Shown here in pieces: positions 12,303 through 28,820 of a stretch of 64,000 bases of DNA (positions are counted from its first letter, which is position 1; each line of letters begins with the position of its first letter). The DNA lies in contig NC_089852.1 of the NCBI RefSeq assembly GCF_036373705.1, positions 2,140,300 through 2,204,299 on the forward strand. The letters are read 5' to 3'. The notes under the pieces are model-generated. The model was not told the origin of the DNA, searched no databases, and saw only the letters and a list, made by a program, of their open reading frames with translations. This DNA is from Amia ocellicauda. Its lineage: Eukaryota; Chordata; Actinopteri; Amiiformes; Amiidae. Position numbers and translations under genes: made by a program.

Positions 12303-12648
12303 AGGGGAACTCCACCAAAAATCCATATTTTCTCAGGTTATTCTAGAAGTAGAAACCTGGGTGCTGAAATAACCTTTCTATGACTACACACCGAGGGATG
12401 TTAAAGAAAAATAGCCTGATGGGGGCTTCAAACGTGCATAAAATGTTTTTGTTTTTCTGATCTTCGTGACTTTTCAGATTTTCCCCATTGACTCCCAGAA
12501 AAGCAGCTCCAGAGTTAGCACCCTGGTGACGTCATGGCCTATTTATCTATCTCTGGTTTCTGGTACATGACATGAAAAACTCACTCCACAGAATGTTTCT
12601 ACTTATAGAATAACCTGAGAAATTATGGATTTCCGGTGCAGTTCCCCT
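12303..12648. mobile_element. 346-bp MITE with TTAA target site
   Basis: The termini AGGGGAACTCCACCAAAAAT and its inverted partner AGGGGAACTGCACCGGAAAT continue for about 50 bp of imperfect inverted repeat. TTAA lies directly on both sides (12299-12302 and 12649-12652). TTAA target sites are typical of piggyBac-type elements. The interior has no coding capacity. Confidence 0.75.
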
Positions 12649-12949
12649 TTAACGGCCCTCCAGATGAACAGGCAGAGTGGTGTCCGGGTCACTGGAGCAG
12701 GGCTGCAGGTCCAGTGTGGCCACCGAGCCGCAGACAAACTGGGACCATGCGTCCAGGGCCCAGGAACGGGAGTCCAGCATCCTGGCTCTAGAGGAAGGAC
12801 CTGCTATACCTCCCACCCACTCCCATTAGAAACTCTCTAAGCCGCTCACAATGAACACCAACACAGCTACCTGCCACACAGGGCTGACTAGAGGACAGAC
12901 AGAGACCGGGATGGAGTGGACAAAGACAGGGAGAGACAGACACAGTCCA

Positions 12950-14214
12950 CATGGAATCAAGGTAACAAAATCTGGATTTATTCATTTTCTTCCAAAGTTT
13001 ATTGAGAATGTCCATCATTTCAACCAGAATGCAGTTCTTCAGAGCAGTGTATGGTTTCATTTTCCTATCCAGAATATTTAAAAAGATTATTTTACAATGC
13101 AAAGGAATGCATAGAATGGCATATATATATATACATATACATACAGGAAAAAAATATAAAAAACAAAATGAAATGCCAGAGGGAGAACAAATAAATCCCA
13201 ATACAGAAAGAAACCCCTTGCTAGGCGTCGAGGACCTGGCATGGACCGTGTGCATGGACACCCAGATGTACCGCACACAGCCGCCAACACTAGAGCACCG
13301 CTGGACACGGCTCTGGCAGGGGCGGCAAGTTTTGGACCACTGTTCTAACAAGGAAAATAACCCCCCCTCCATCCTGATATGTCTGCACCTCAGTCCACCC
13401 ACCCCTCTTCCCCACCAGGGTGTTTAATACTAATGGACCCGCTTGCCCACCATCCCTCCCTCACTGCACGGCTGAAACGTACATCCAGACTATTCTCCGC
13501 AGCCCTGTCCAGAGGACCCCCCCAACCTCTGGAACCCAGGCAGGAGGCGACACGGCACTGCGGCCCTGCGTGGGGGGGCCGTGAAGAGTTCACTCTGTGG
13601 GGATAACCGCGGTGGTGAAACTGAAGAGAGATTTAAAAAAGCAGCGATCAGACCTGCGTCAGAGAGTGTAGTAATACTTGGAGGGAGATCAGCCCCCACA
13701 GCTGCATGGAGGTGTAAAATAAAATAAACAGATCAAACAAACAGGTCTGTATATAAATATCTATATATAGTCATATAGTTGGTCTCAACAGAAGACTGAC
13801 GACGGCACCATCGTGTGCAAAGCCTGCGACGACTAGGGCAACGAGCCATGGGCTGCGTCACGAGCAGAGTGCGTCTGGCACACGGGGAGAACAGGATGGA
13901 GAGGCGTGTGCGTGTGAGGTCAAGGGTCAGACAGAACACCACTCCGAGTGAGCGAGAGAGAAGCCTGGGTTTGAGCAGAGAGAACGAGGGAAAGCGGGCG
14001 AATGACTTCCTGTGTGCCTTGTTTTCAGGGCTGTGGGGAGGGAGGAGAAATAAAATATCCAAATCTATTTAAGACAGATGGGGGGGGAATAAAAAAACGC
14101 TTGCATTAAAAAAAAAAAAAAAAAAAACACTTTCAATGAAAAGATAACCACCAAACACAGGAGACCTGAGAGGAGGCGGTGCGTGTTGTGTGCGCGCGTC
14201 GTGCGTGTGCGCGT
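12950..14214 (-). other. SEC61A1: Probable SEC61A1 3' UTR
   Basis: This stretch follows the SEC61A1 stop codon, lacks exons, and ends with two AATAAA signals on the minus strand (12998-13003 and 12977-12982). A long 3' UTR is usual for this gene. It includes an A-run near 14107-14127. The boundary is inferred from the signals, not observed. Confidence 0.55.
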
Positions 14215-19144
<4,930 letters not shown>

Positions 19145-19235
19145 CTCGCTGGCTCTGCCCGTCCGCTGCTGGTCCCGGTGTGTCCGCTCAGTCCCCCCGG
19201 CTCGCCGCCCGTCTGAAGAAGAGCCTCGGCTTCAG

Positions 19236-19268
19236 ACACGTCACCACTAGCGCCGCTGTCACACGTCA
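19236..19268 (-). promoter_or_regulatory. Two UPRE-like ACGTG motifs upstream of SEC61A1
   Basis: The sequence acacgtca occurs at 19236-19243 and again at 19261-19268, reading TGACGTGT on the gene strand, 92-124 bases upstream of the start codon. Paired TGACGTG cores suit ATF6/XBP1 control of a translocon gene. The element boundaries and function are inferred. Confidence 0.4.
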
Positions 19269-20164
19269 CGCACGCCGCGGTATCTGCTGGTTAGGGGCCG
19301 AGACTCAGAGCGCAGATCCCGGGCGGTCGGGAGGTTTTTTTTCCATCAATGCTTCTTTCTATTAACCCTTCAGTACACGGGTCTACAGTGCTGCACAGGT
19401 CACCTCAGTGCGATTCAGTACAATCAATACACTGAGAAACGCAGTGTAACATTGGCACTGGGATGCTTTTTCCAGAGTTCCCGGGGTCTTTGTTGCATTG
19501 GACAAAGATGTCAAAAAAACGACTGAAATGTACAGTTGGACACATCATTAACATTAAATATTCTGAATACGGTTTAGGTGCGAGACTAAATTGTCATATT
19601 TGTATTAAGTGAAGATTTGGCTGTTTGTTTGGGTATTATTTTGATTACCCTTTGCCCAGGCTAGAGACCGGGTTCGAGCCCCCAGTGAAGTGGTCTTTCA
19701 GGTGGGGGCTACGTTTCCACTGCAGTGACTGAACCGGGGAGATCTGTAGGGCCTAGTGTTGGGGTTCAGGCTGCACTTCAGGCTTAATAGAGGGCAAGCG
19801 GCCTACTGATGTAACCGTGGGAAGATTTTGAAGTAGGTAGGTCACCTATATATAGCGGAACAAGGCACTTATGTATGCTACAGAAAACCCATCTGTTTAA
19901 TTTCACAAATATTTTGTGCTTTTTAAATATACATTTATCATGCATGACATTTCAAACCATCTATATCACTGGTTCTCAAAGCTGTCCTTACTTAATTGAA
20001 CTAATTTCCCAAATTCCCAAGTTGTACAAGGAAATTACCATAAGGAACGAACTTTTGATCAATTTAAAAAGTCAAATAATAATAATTTAATGTAACCCTT
20101 AATTGAAGTGATTTGGAGAGCTCGGTTGGAACACAGAACCGAAGGGTAGGTGCTACTCCGCGAC

Positions 20165-20223
20165 CAGGGCACGCAAGACAGCACGCAAGACAGCACGCAA
20201 GACAGCACGCAAGACAGCACGCC
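20165..20223. repeat. 12-bp tandem repeat
   Basis: About four to five copies of acgcaagacagc lie in the SEC61A1-HEMK1 intergenic region. Confidence 0.9.
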
Positions 20224-20359
20224 ACCGCTAACCCAGTACGCGAGTCTGCGGATTTGGACGCAGTCCTGGCCTGGATCGCAGACGAGAAGAAAACTGACGA
20301 ATTGAATGTCGCCGGGTAATGAAAACCTCAGAAGACTACGATTGCTAAAGGAAATGAGC

Positions 20360-20478
20360 GCTTGTTCTTCCGGGTCACTGTAGACAGTCCACAGGAAGTG
20401 TCGCGCTAGGGGGTGGACATTAAAGCGGATTTTCCCAGCCGTGCGGTTGGATCAGTTCTGCTGCCTGCGCCAACCCGA
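20360..20478 (+). promoter_or_regulatory. HEMK1: Candidate HEMK1 promoter and noncoding first exon
   Basis: ETS-type cores occur as cttccggg (20368-20375) and caggaagtg (20392-20400). A strong donor, GTAAGTGAG, starts at 20479 and would pair with the acceptor before 21510, giving an untranslated first exon. The start of transcription is not visible and the exon is inferred. Confidence 0.35.
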
Positions 20479-20909
20479 GTAAGTGAGACTGAAGCAGCCG
20501 AACCGGGTCGCGGGTCAAAGCCCGGTGCGACGGTGCTTTCTCTCGGCCCACAGCCGCAGGGATCCCGCTGCTCTTGTGCTGACGAGCTGTTCCGGGAGGC
20601 GAGCGAGCGCCGTCGCTGTTGTATGACGTGTGCGTCGCTCCGTGATGCGCTGGCACAGGGGTTTACAGGGCGGGTGGATCATTGACGCTGCACTGCTGTG
20701 TGCTCCGGGTTTAGCGTCAGAGGGGTGCTGGGGAGGGGACCCCTTACTCGGGTTTTATAGGCGTATCCAGTGTGTGGCTTTTGCTGATGTTGATCTACAC
20801 TAATTGAGATAATTGGATCAATCAATGCAATCCAACATGCCCCAGCCTCTACAACTGCCCCACTGCCCTCAATTTTGTCCAACAGAAAACATTAGAAAAC
20901 ATTTCCCCA

Positions 20910-21292
20910 GTTAATAATAATAATAATATGTCTTGGCAGACGCCTTTATCCAGGGCGACTTACAACAAGCGCAATACAAAGTGCAAAAATACAGTTCAGT
21001 ATCAAACATTACAAATTCAAATTTACATAAGTGAATACAATAAATGAGATATGTTGCATCTTGGAAAGTAAAAGCTAAGTGCAGTCAAAATGTTAGGTCA
21101 CAGTCAAGGACTACGGGAAAGGGAGCATATGGGAAATCAAGAAGCATGATAAAATGTTGTGAAGTGTACTCTTACAGGAGAGTGAAGGACTAATATTACA
21201 AGTACTGTCTGAAAAGATGTGTCTTGAGTAAGCGCCGGTAGGAGGTCAAGGACTCTGCAGTTCTGAAGGGGCGGGTGATAGAGCAGGATGGG
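20910..21292 (-). mobile_element. L2-type LINE 3' end
   Basis: Read on the minus strand, the segment ends in gtcgccctggataaaggcgt plus a TTATTA-type tail (20913-20925 on plus), the usual terminus of fish L2 LINEs. The body resembles the longer copy at 38730-39835. It lies in the probable HEMK1 intron 1. Confidence 0.65.
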
Positions 21293-21535
21293 GGTCAGAC
21301 TCCATTTCCGAGCGGGGCACAATATCTTTGCCGGTTACTCGGCTCATTTCCATGATGTTTGTCACATTTTACTTTTACAGCTGATAAACCCAAAATATCA
21401 TAATTTAACCCCCCCCCCTGCACTGGCATCTGACCCCCTGGATTCAGGGAAACACATAACAGCCCGACATCCACGCAGGACTCAGATCTCTGTCCCTCTG
21501 TCTCTGCAGGCTCTGACTGACAGCTGCCCCGGCCA

Positions 21536-23312
21536 ATGGGGGCCTTCGGCAGGATGTGCGCCCGCCTGGGACACGCCCTCTCTCCACAGAAGATCTGGGG
21601 ACTTAGCCTTGCCAGGGGGCTCTGCGACCATGGTGGGGCAGGGGGGGCGGTGTGCTGTCCCCCCCTGCCCTCTGTGGGACGACCCACAGTGGAGGGGTGC
21701 GTGGCGCTCTGGGAGGGGCTGTTCCACGAGAGGGGGGTCCCTGAGCCACGACTGTCCAGCGAATACATCATTGCACACATCCTGGGAGCCAAGACTGTGA
21801 GTGACAGCGTGGGGGGGGATTAATTATCAGACACTTATTTTAAAGAAATTTACAACCATTGACTTCTGCAGAGACACAACTGGACTGGACTGGACTGGAC
21901 TACTGCAGTTCTTCAGATCCCTCCCTTACTTTCTTGTCTCCCCAGCTGGCGAGCCTGGGCTCGGACAGACGCACAGAGCTGCTGACAGACGCACAGACGC
22001 GGCGGGTGTGGGAGCTGTGTGCCAAGCGCCTGCGGAGGTGAGTGACCGCAGCGGCGTCCAGCCCGTGTCTCTGTCCTGCCCCCCCGAGCGCAGTCCCTCA
22101 CTCTGTGACTGTCTGTGCGCAGGATGCCTGTGCAGTACGTGATAGAGGAGTGGGACTTCAGAGAGCTGACGCTACGGATGAGACCCCCTGTGTTCATCCC
22201 CCGGCCAGAGACCGAGGTGAGACAGACAGAGAGAGACAGACAGGCACACTGTGAGAGAGAGAGAGAGAGAGAGACATTGGTAGACAGAGAGAGAGACAGA
22301 CAGATAGTCGGGCACACTGAGAGAGAGACCGAGAGAGAGAGACAGACTGAGCGAGTCGCAGTGTCTCCAGGTCTCCCCCCCAAGCCCCTTACTGTTTGAT
22401 CCAGCTCATTATTGGGCTGAACTGTATCCCCCCGGTTCTTAATGGTTCTAACCTCTAAAATCCTGCTGGACTGGACTGTCCCGGACTGTCCCTCCGCGCC
22501 CTGAGACAGAGCCATGGTCCCCGGGCCGCCTGCACTCACACACACTGGGGCTGTAGTGCGTTTCCCCACCACAACCACCAGGTGGCAGCCTCTCCCCAGT
22601 GACTCCTCAGAGCCGCTCTTTAAACCCAGTGTCTGTGGATTGGAGGAAAACACAGCAAGCCGCTCTACGGAGCCTCAATCATCACAACACACATTCTGCC
22701 ATATGGTCACCCGACCAGAACACACACCTCTGTGCTCTAACCCAGTGGGTCTCTGGTTCTGAGAGACACAGTCCAGTCAATTGTACATAGGATTGTAGAT
22801 AAGATCCTTGGATCACTCAGTTATTAATGGACACCAAACAAGCACGATGGGGCGAATGGCCTCCTCTCGATTGGACACTGTCTTATGTTTTTATGTTCTT
22901 ACCCTGTAAACCATCAGTTGGTGAAAACTTGTACCCATGTCAGCTGATGTGCTGTTGCTGTTAAATGAACTGCCCTGACAGTGCCCCCTGTCTGCAGGAG
23001 CTGGTGGGGCTGGTGCTGACGGACCTGCGGGCTGGCGGTGGGGGGGACAGCCCACGGGTGCTGGAGGTGGGCTGTGGCTCCGGGGCAGTCGCTCTCAGCC
23101 TGCTGCACGGCCTGCCACAGGTGAGGGGGGGGCAGAGAGAGTGGGGTGGGCTGGGGGTTGTCTGAGGGGGTTAAAGAGCCTGAGGAGGGGCAGGCATCTG
23201 TGGGACTGGAGCCTGGGGAGGTTTAAGGCTAGGCAGGGGTCCTCAGGCTCAGTGTGGGGGAGTTCGTAGTTGTGTTTCAGGAGTCGTGGGAGGAGATGAT
23301 GCTGCTGTAAAT

Positions 23313-23352
<40 letters not shown>

Positions 23353-25164
23353 GCCAGTGTGGTGGCCGTGGACAGGAGCAGTGAGGCCATCTCTCTGACC
23401 AGGGCAAACGCACTCATGTGAGCCGCACTTTAAATTGCTGGCTCTGCGTCCCCTGTTTCCCAGCTGTCCACCAGGCAGGGGGCGCTGTCTCAGGGGGCCG
23501 TTAGTCACAGTGGAGCAGTGGAGATACCAGGGACAGGGAGTGACAGCGAGAGGGACAGGGAAGGGCAGTGACACAGACAGGGACAGGGACAGCGTGAAAC
23601 AGGGACAGTGACAGTGTGTTGTGTTGCAGGCTGGGGCTGCAGGATCGGCTGGAGGTGCTGCAGCTGGACGTGTCTCTGGGTGAGCGCCGGTCTCTGCCAC
23701 TGATGTCAACCTCCTCCCCCAACCCCCCCCACACTGTAGACAGAGCTCCAACAACACACGCCTCAAAATAATCCTAATCATCATAATAACAATACGTCAG
23801 CGCCCTGCCCTGCCTACGTGCGTCTCGCACAGTTCACACTCGTATGCAGTGAAGCTTTATCGGCAGGACTGAGTGACATCAGTGCAGCCGGGTCACAGGC
23901 TGCCCAGCGCTCAGGAACAGGGCGGGGGTGCAGTACATACAGGCACACGTTAAGAAATTAGCAGATAATGAGACATATTGAAATAGATCTCTCTCTCCCT
24001 CTCTGTTCAGATCCCCGGGCAGTGGTCAGCCGTTGTGCTCCAGTGGACGTGCTGGTCAGTAACCCACCCTACCTGTTCTCTACAGACATGGCAACCCTGG
24101 AGCCCGAGATCCTGAGGTAGGTGTGCGTGTGCGTGTGCATGTGCATGTGCATGTGTGTGAGTGTGTTTGATCTTTCTCGCTGTATGAAGATAATCCTGCT
24201 GAGATTAAAATCTGTAACAGAGTCTTTGCCAACAGCAATAGCATCAGCAGCGTCTGATACAGCACAACTCTCCCTCTCCCTCTTCCTCTCTCTCTCTCTC
24301 CCTCCCTCTCAGGTATGAGGACCACGCGGCGCTGGACGGGGGCGATGAGGGAATGAGTGTCATCACACAGATCCTGGCCCTGGCTCCATGCGTTCTCTCC
24401 CTGGGCGGGTAGGGGGCGCTCTCTCCTCATTGTGTCTGCGCAGCAGCCTGTGTTTCCTCCAGCTGTACAGTGTGCACTGTCCATGCACTGCAGGTGTTGA
24501 GAGTCTGAGCCCAGCCCAGCCCAGCGCGCGGGGGTGGCACCGGGGCTCGGGGGCTGGGTGAGGTCGTGCCAGGACGTTGAGTAATCCTGGATTTTTTCCT
24601 GTGAATGGCAGCAGCCTGGGGCTGCAGACGCTGTCATTAACAGGCAGGGCTGGCACTGTGATCCGAATGTGACTGTAAGAGGATTGGAGGGATTGGACTG
24701 GAGAGAGAGAGAGAGAGAGAGTGAGAGAGTGAGAGAGAGGGAGGGAGAGAGGCATCTCCTCCTCCCTGTATCCATCTGCCAGGAGATCCTCCCATAATCC
24801 CTCCCTCACATGAGCCTGTTGGTATTTCTGTTATTTGTTTTTTATTTGGATGAACATTCAGGATGAAAGCGCACAGGTGAAGGTGTTCTTCCCTCTCTCC
24901 CTCTCTCAGGAAGCTGTATCTGGAGGTAGAGCCCCGGCAGCCGGCGCTGGTGCAGCAGGCTGTGAGCGAGGGGCAGGAGGCGGGACTGCGGTACAGCGCC
25001 ACCCACACGGACCTCTATGGCAGGTGAGTGGCAGTACCCAGCGTCTCCACACTCCACGGCGCTGCTCTTCGGCAGGTGCGGTACCGGATGCAGCACAAGA
25101 TTGATCTTCTTCTGCTTCTCCCTCTCTTCCCAGACCTCGGTTCTGTGTTTTGCAGAGAATCTAA
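21536..25164 (+). CDS. HEMK1: HemK-family methyltransferase 1, mitochondrial release-factor glutamine methyltransferase
   Basis: HEMK1 methylates the glutamine of the GGQ motif in mitochondrial release factors using S-adenosylmethionine. Ten coding exons join in frame: 21536-21796, 21946-22037, 22123-22216, 22998-23120, 23353-23417, 23630-23679, 24011-24116, 24313-24408, 24910-25023 and 25134-25164. The total is 1032 nt, or 343 residues (human about 338). VLEVGCGSG near residues 170-178 is the SAM-binding motif I, and NPPY near 246-249 is the substrate-glutamine signature. The N-terminus is arginine-bearing with no early acidic residues, consistent with a mitochondrial presequence. The first ATG of the exon was chosen because it gives the family length. 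The C-terminus is [11 protein letters not shown]. All introns are GT-AG. The gene is head-to-head with SEC61A1. Confidence 0.95.
22248..22350. repeat. GA-rich degenerate repeat
   Basis: GAGA and GACA repeats follow HEMK1 exon 4 (ending 22216) inside intron 4. Confidence 0.8.
22575..22589 (+). promoter_or_regulatory. CTCF-like motif
   Basis: ccaccaggtggcagc matches the core of the CTCF consensus. It lies in HEMK1 intron 4. Occupancy is unknown. Confidence 0.25.
22795..22900 (+). mobile_element. CR1-type LINE 3' terminus
   Basis: Only the last ~105 bp of the CR1 family are present: gatccttggatcactcagtt through cctctcgattggacactgtc and the ttatgtt-type tail. It is a 5'-truncated copy in HEMK1 intron 4. 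Confidence 0.75.
23311..23351. repeat. (CT)n serving as polypyrimidine tract
   Basis: A pure CT run directly precedes the AG acceptor of the HEMK1 exon starting at 23353. Confidence 0.9.
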
Positions 25165-26455
25165 TACTGAGACTGGCAGAACCCAGGGCCCAGCCACCCA
25201 GCGACACACAGCCCAGCCCAGTTCTCCCACTGGGGATGAATTCTGCACTTTTTGTGACATTTCCTCTACTGGGATCCACAGCGTCTGTTCCAGGTCACGC
25301 CTGCATGGACAGAGCTCTTATTGTGTGTGTATAAGTGTGTGTGTGTTTTCTACATGATCCGTGGTGCTGCGGTCCCTCCAGGCTGCAGAAGCAGATCAGA
25401 TGCTTTTGTAAGACAGTGTTTACCCGTGAAGTAAAGAATACCACAGAAAAAAGATACTGTTTTATTGGTATGAGTATTTTACATTTCAAATAATAAAAAC
25501 AATCAAAACAAATTTTAATACTTGTGATTAAAATTTTTAAAAATCAATTCTTAAAATCTTAGTGATTAACGTAAACAATTACTTAAACTCAAATAAACAT
25601 GTGCTTAAACAAATCAAACGTGATTAAAGCAAACTGTTACCAACAAAGGAGTCAAATACATTGAAAATAACTGAAAATGCACCGGACAAATCAAAAAACA
25701 AATAAAACGAAAAAATAAAAAACAAACCAAAACAGTCCGATGCATTTAAAATTAAATCCAAACGGTCAATGTATTTGACAAAAAAAATAGAACATAACAA
25801 CCAAAAAGAAACAAACAAAACAAGTGCTTTTAAAAACAACTAAATCTTCAAAAACAGTTAAAATTTTTTAAAAAGCAATCATTCATAAAAGGGTTTAAAG
25901 ATCTTGGATCACAGAAAAAAGATAAACAAAACTTTGTGGTGAATAATTACCATTTAATTAGTTACCATTAAAACTAAACGCTCAGCCATTCCCTCTGGCC
26001 ACAGTCTGTCCATCAGGGCTGTGGGTGTCAGTGCTCTGTGCAGCGGGGCTTAGGGTGAGGTGTACAGAGGGAAGTCCAGGACGCCCACACTGCTGTCTGC
26101 GGGGGCAGGGCTATAAATGTGTTGTTGTGTTACAGAAATGTTCTGCGTACACAGCCTCAGCACAGGGTCTATCCCCCCCCCACACTAACACTAACACACA
26201 CACACGCACACACACTGACACACACGCACACACACATTCTCACACTCTCTGCACAGCAGCAGGAGTAATTATAGGAGGGGTAGGGTTTCACAGAGACAGG
26301 GAGGGAGAGATGGAGAGAGAGAGTAGAAGGTGGAGAGAAATTGAAAAATAAAAATAAACAAATCAAAGCAGCAGCAGTGGCGCATGCTGGGTGCTGGCGG
26401 ACTTATTATATACGTCTGTCTCTATCCCTGAATACTGTGTGTGTGTGTATCTGTA

Positions 26456-26487
<32 letters not shown>

Positions 26488-27286
26488 AGTATGTGTGTAT
26501 ATGTGTGTATGTATATGTGTGTGTGTGTGTATGTGTGTCTGTGTGTGTGTGTCTGTGAGTGTGTGTGTGAGTGTGTGTGTGTGGGGAGAGGGGGTGTCAG
26601 TATAACCCTAACTCCCCGCCCATGCCCCGCTGGATTCACACAGCAGAATGGGATCACCCCCCTCACCCCCAGACGTCCACACAGCAGCGAATCAGACCCG
26701 GTAGCAATGCTGATAATCCAGAAGTAAAAATAACAAAGTAAATCAGAAACATTGATGTGAATTTCTGGTACCAAATCAGCTTTTTAGCTGGAAAAGAACT
26801 ACAGCTGCTGCACTGGACTGGACTGTGTCTCTGCAGGACCAGGGCTGAAACCCTGCTGTACAGAGAGCTCAGTGCACAGGCAGCAGCTGACATGATCAGA
26901 GGATAGGAGGAAGAATGACACAGAAGAAGCAGAGAGGTTGCGGCCGCCCGCCCACGGTGCCGAATTCTTAGAACAGCGGCAGTGTGTGTGTGGGGGGGGG
27001 CTGGTTTTGCTGAGTAAAGAGAGGAAGTGAAGGAATAGAAGAAGCTGTTGTTTTCTCTGTAATCCTCACCGCACACGCGAGAAGGGGTGGGGGAGCGGGG
27101 GGCAGCCTCGGGGGGGTCCTGTGCAGCCGAGTGCTGTAACGGCTGAGCTGCTGCAGTTACTGTTAACCCTGTAGTACAGGAAGGAGTCTTGGTGTAGAAA
27201 GTGTGTGTGTGTATGCAAGTTATTTTATATTGCAAGACCTCATCATATATTTTCAAGCTAAAAAATAAGTGTTTGTATTACAAATA
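25165..27286. other. HEMK1 3' flank, A/C-rich and TG-rich stretches
   Basis: No exon is recognised. An AATAAA at 25492-25497 could end HEMK1, but it is uncertain. The segment 25475-25870 is rich in A and C and very poor in G on the plus strand. A TG-rich repeat spans 26427-26584. A single copy of the 42-43 bp minisatellite unit lies inverted near 26797-26855. Confidence 0.5.
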
Positions 27287-28820
27287 CACAGTTAGGTCCA
27301 TAAAAATTGTCATCATTTTGTGTCTGTACGCCACCACGATGGATTTGAAAGGAAACAATTAAAATGTTCTTGAAGTGTAGACTTTCATCTTTAATTTGAG
27401 GGTTGTCACATCCAAAGTCGGTGAACAGTGTAGGAATTACACCCATTTTTATATGTGGTCCCCCAATTTTAGGGGCTCAAAAGTATTTGGACAAACTAAC
27501 ATAATCATGAATTAAATTGTGAGTTTCAACACTTGGTTGCAAATCCTTTTCAGTCAATGACTGCCTGAAGTCTGAACCCATAGACATCAGCAGATGCTGG
27601 GTTTCTTCCCTGGTGATGCTCTGCCAGGCCTGCACTGCAGTGTCTTTAGTTCCTGTTTGTTCTTGGGGTGTTTTGCCTTCAGTTTTGCCTTCAGCAAGTG
27701 AAATGCTGCTCAATGGGATTCAGGTCAGGGGATTGACTCGCCATTGCAGAACATTACACTTCTTCTCCTTAAAAAAGTATTGGGTTGCTTTTGCAGTATG
27801 CTTCGGGTCATTGTCCATCTGCACTGTGAAGCGCCGTCCAATGAGTTTTGAAGCATTTGGCTGAGCAGATAATATAGCCCTGAACACTTCAGAATTCATC
27901 CTGCTGATTTTGTCATCAGTCACATCATCAATAAATACAAGGGACCAGTTTCCTTGGCAGCCATAAATGCCCATGCCATAACATGCTGCACAGATGAGGT
28001 GGTATTCTTCGGATCATGAGCAGTTCCTTCCCTTCTCCATACTCTTCTCTTCCCATCATTCTGGTACAAGTTGATCTTTGTCTCATCTGTCCATATGTTG
28101 TTCCAGAACTGTACAACATTCTTTAGATGTTTTTGCCAACCTCTAATCTGGTCTTCCTGTTCTTGTGGTAAACCCTCTGTACTTACTCTGGTGAAGTCTT
28201 CTCTTGACTGTTGACTTTGACACAGAAACGTCTACCTCCTGGAGGGTGTTCTTGATCTGGCCAACTGTTGTGAAGGGGTTTTTCTTCACCAGGGAAATAA
28301 TTCTTCTATCATCCACCACAGTTGTTTTCCATGGTCTTCTGGGCCTTTTGGTGTTCCTGAGCTCACCAGTGCGTTCTTTCTTTTTAAGAATGTACCAAAT
28401 AGTTGATTTGGCCACACCTAATGTTTTTGCTATCTCTCTAGCAGGAACAAGCAGGAACTTAAGACAGCTGCAGGACAGGCCTGGCAGAGCATCACCAGGG
28501 ACGAAACCCAGCATCTGGTGATGTCTATGGGTTCCAGACTTCAGGCAGTCATTGACTGCAAAGGATTTGCAACCAAGTATTGAAACCAAGTATTGAAACT
28601 CTGTCCAAATACTTTTGAGCCCCTAAAACTGGGGGGAACACATATAAAAATGGGTGTAATTCCTACACCGTTCACCCACTTTGAACGTAACTACCCTCAC
28701 ATTAAAGATGACATGTTTATGCACATCTGGATTGTTTCCTTTGAAATCCATTGTGGTGGCGTACAGAGCCAAAATGATGACAATTGTGTCACTGTCCAAA
28801 TATTTATGGACCTAACTTTA
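27287..28820 (-). mobile_element. Tc1-like DNA transposon with fold-back arms
   Basis: The ends CAGTTAGGTCCATAAAAATT and its inverted partner near 28800-28820 mark a Tc1-like element on the minus strand. Recognisable transposase parts are an HTH region (EIAKTLGVAKSTIWYILKK), WTDETKINLY with the first catalytic Asp, and QMDNDPKHTAK with the second. The frame is broken several times. Unusually, the inverted arms are about 375 bp each (27287-27662 and 28445-28820) and include the transposase C-terminal codons. The right arm therefore carries an inverted copy of the 3' end in place of the normal 5' end, and the transposase N-terminus is missing. Confidence 0.85.

Noticed and set aside
12788-13402. 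204-codon open frame on the minus strand
   Set aside because: It falls in the probable SEC61A1 3' UTR, has low-complexity hydrophobic patches and resembles no family.
19640-19720. Possible tRNA gene or SINE at a B-box ggttcgagcc (19671-19680)
   Set aside because: No A-box or cloverleaf arms could be placed upstream, so a single B-box is not enough.
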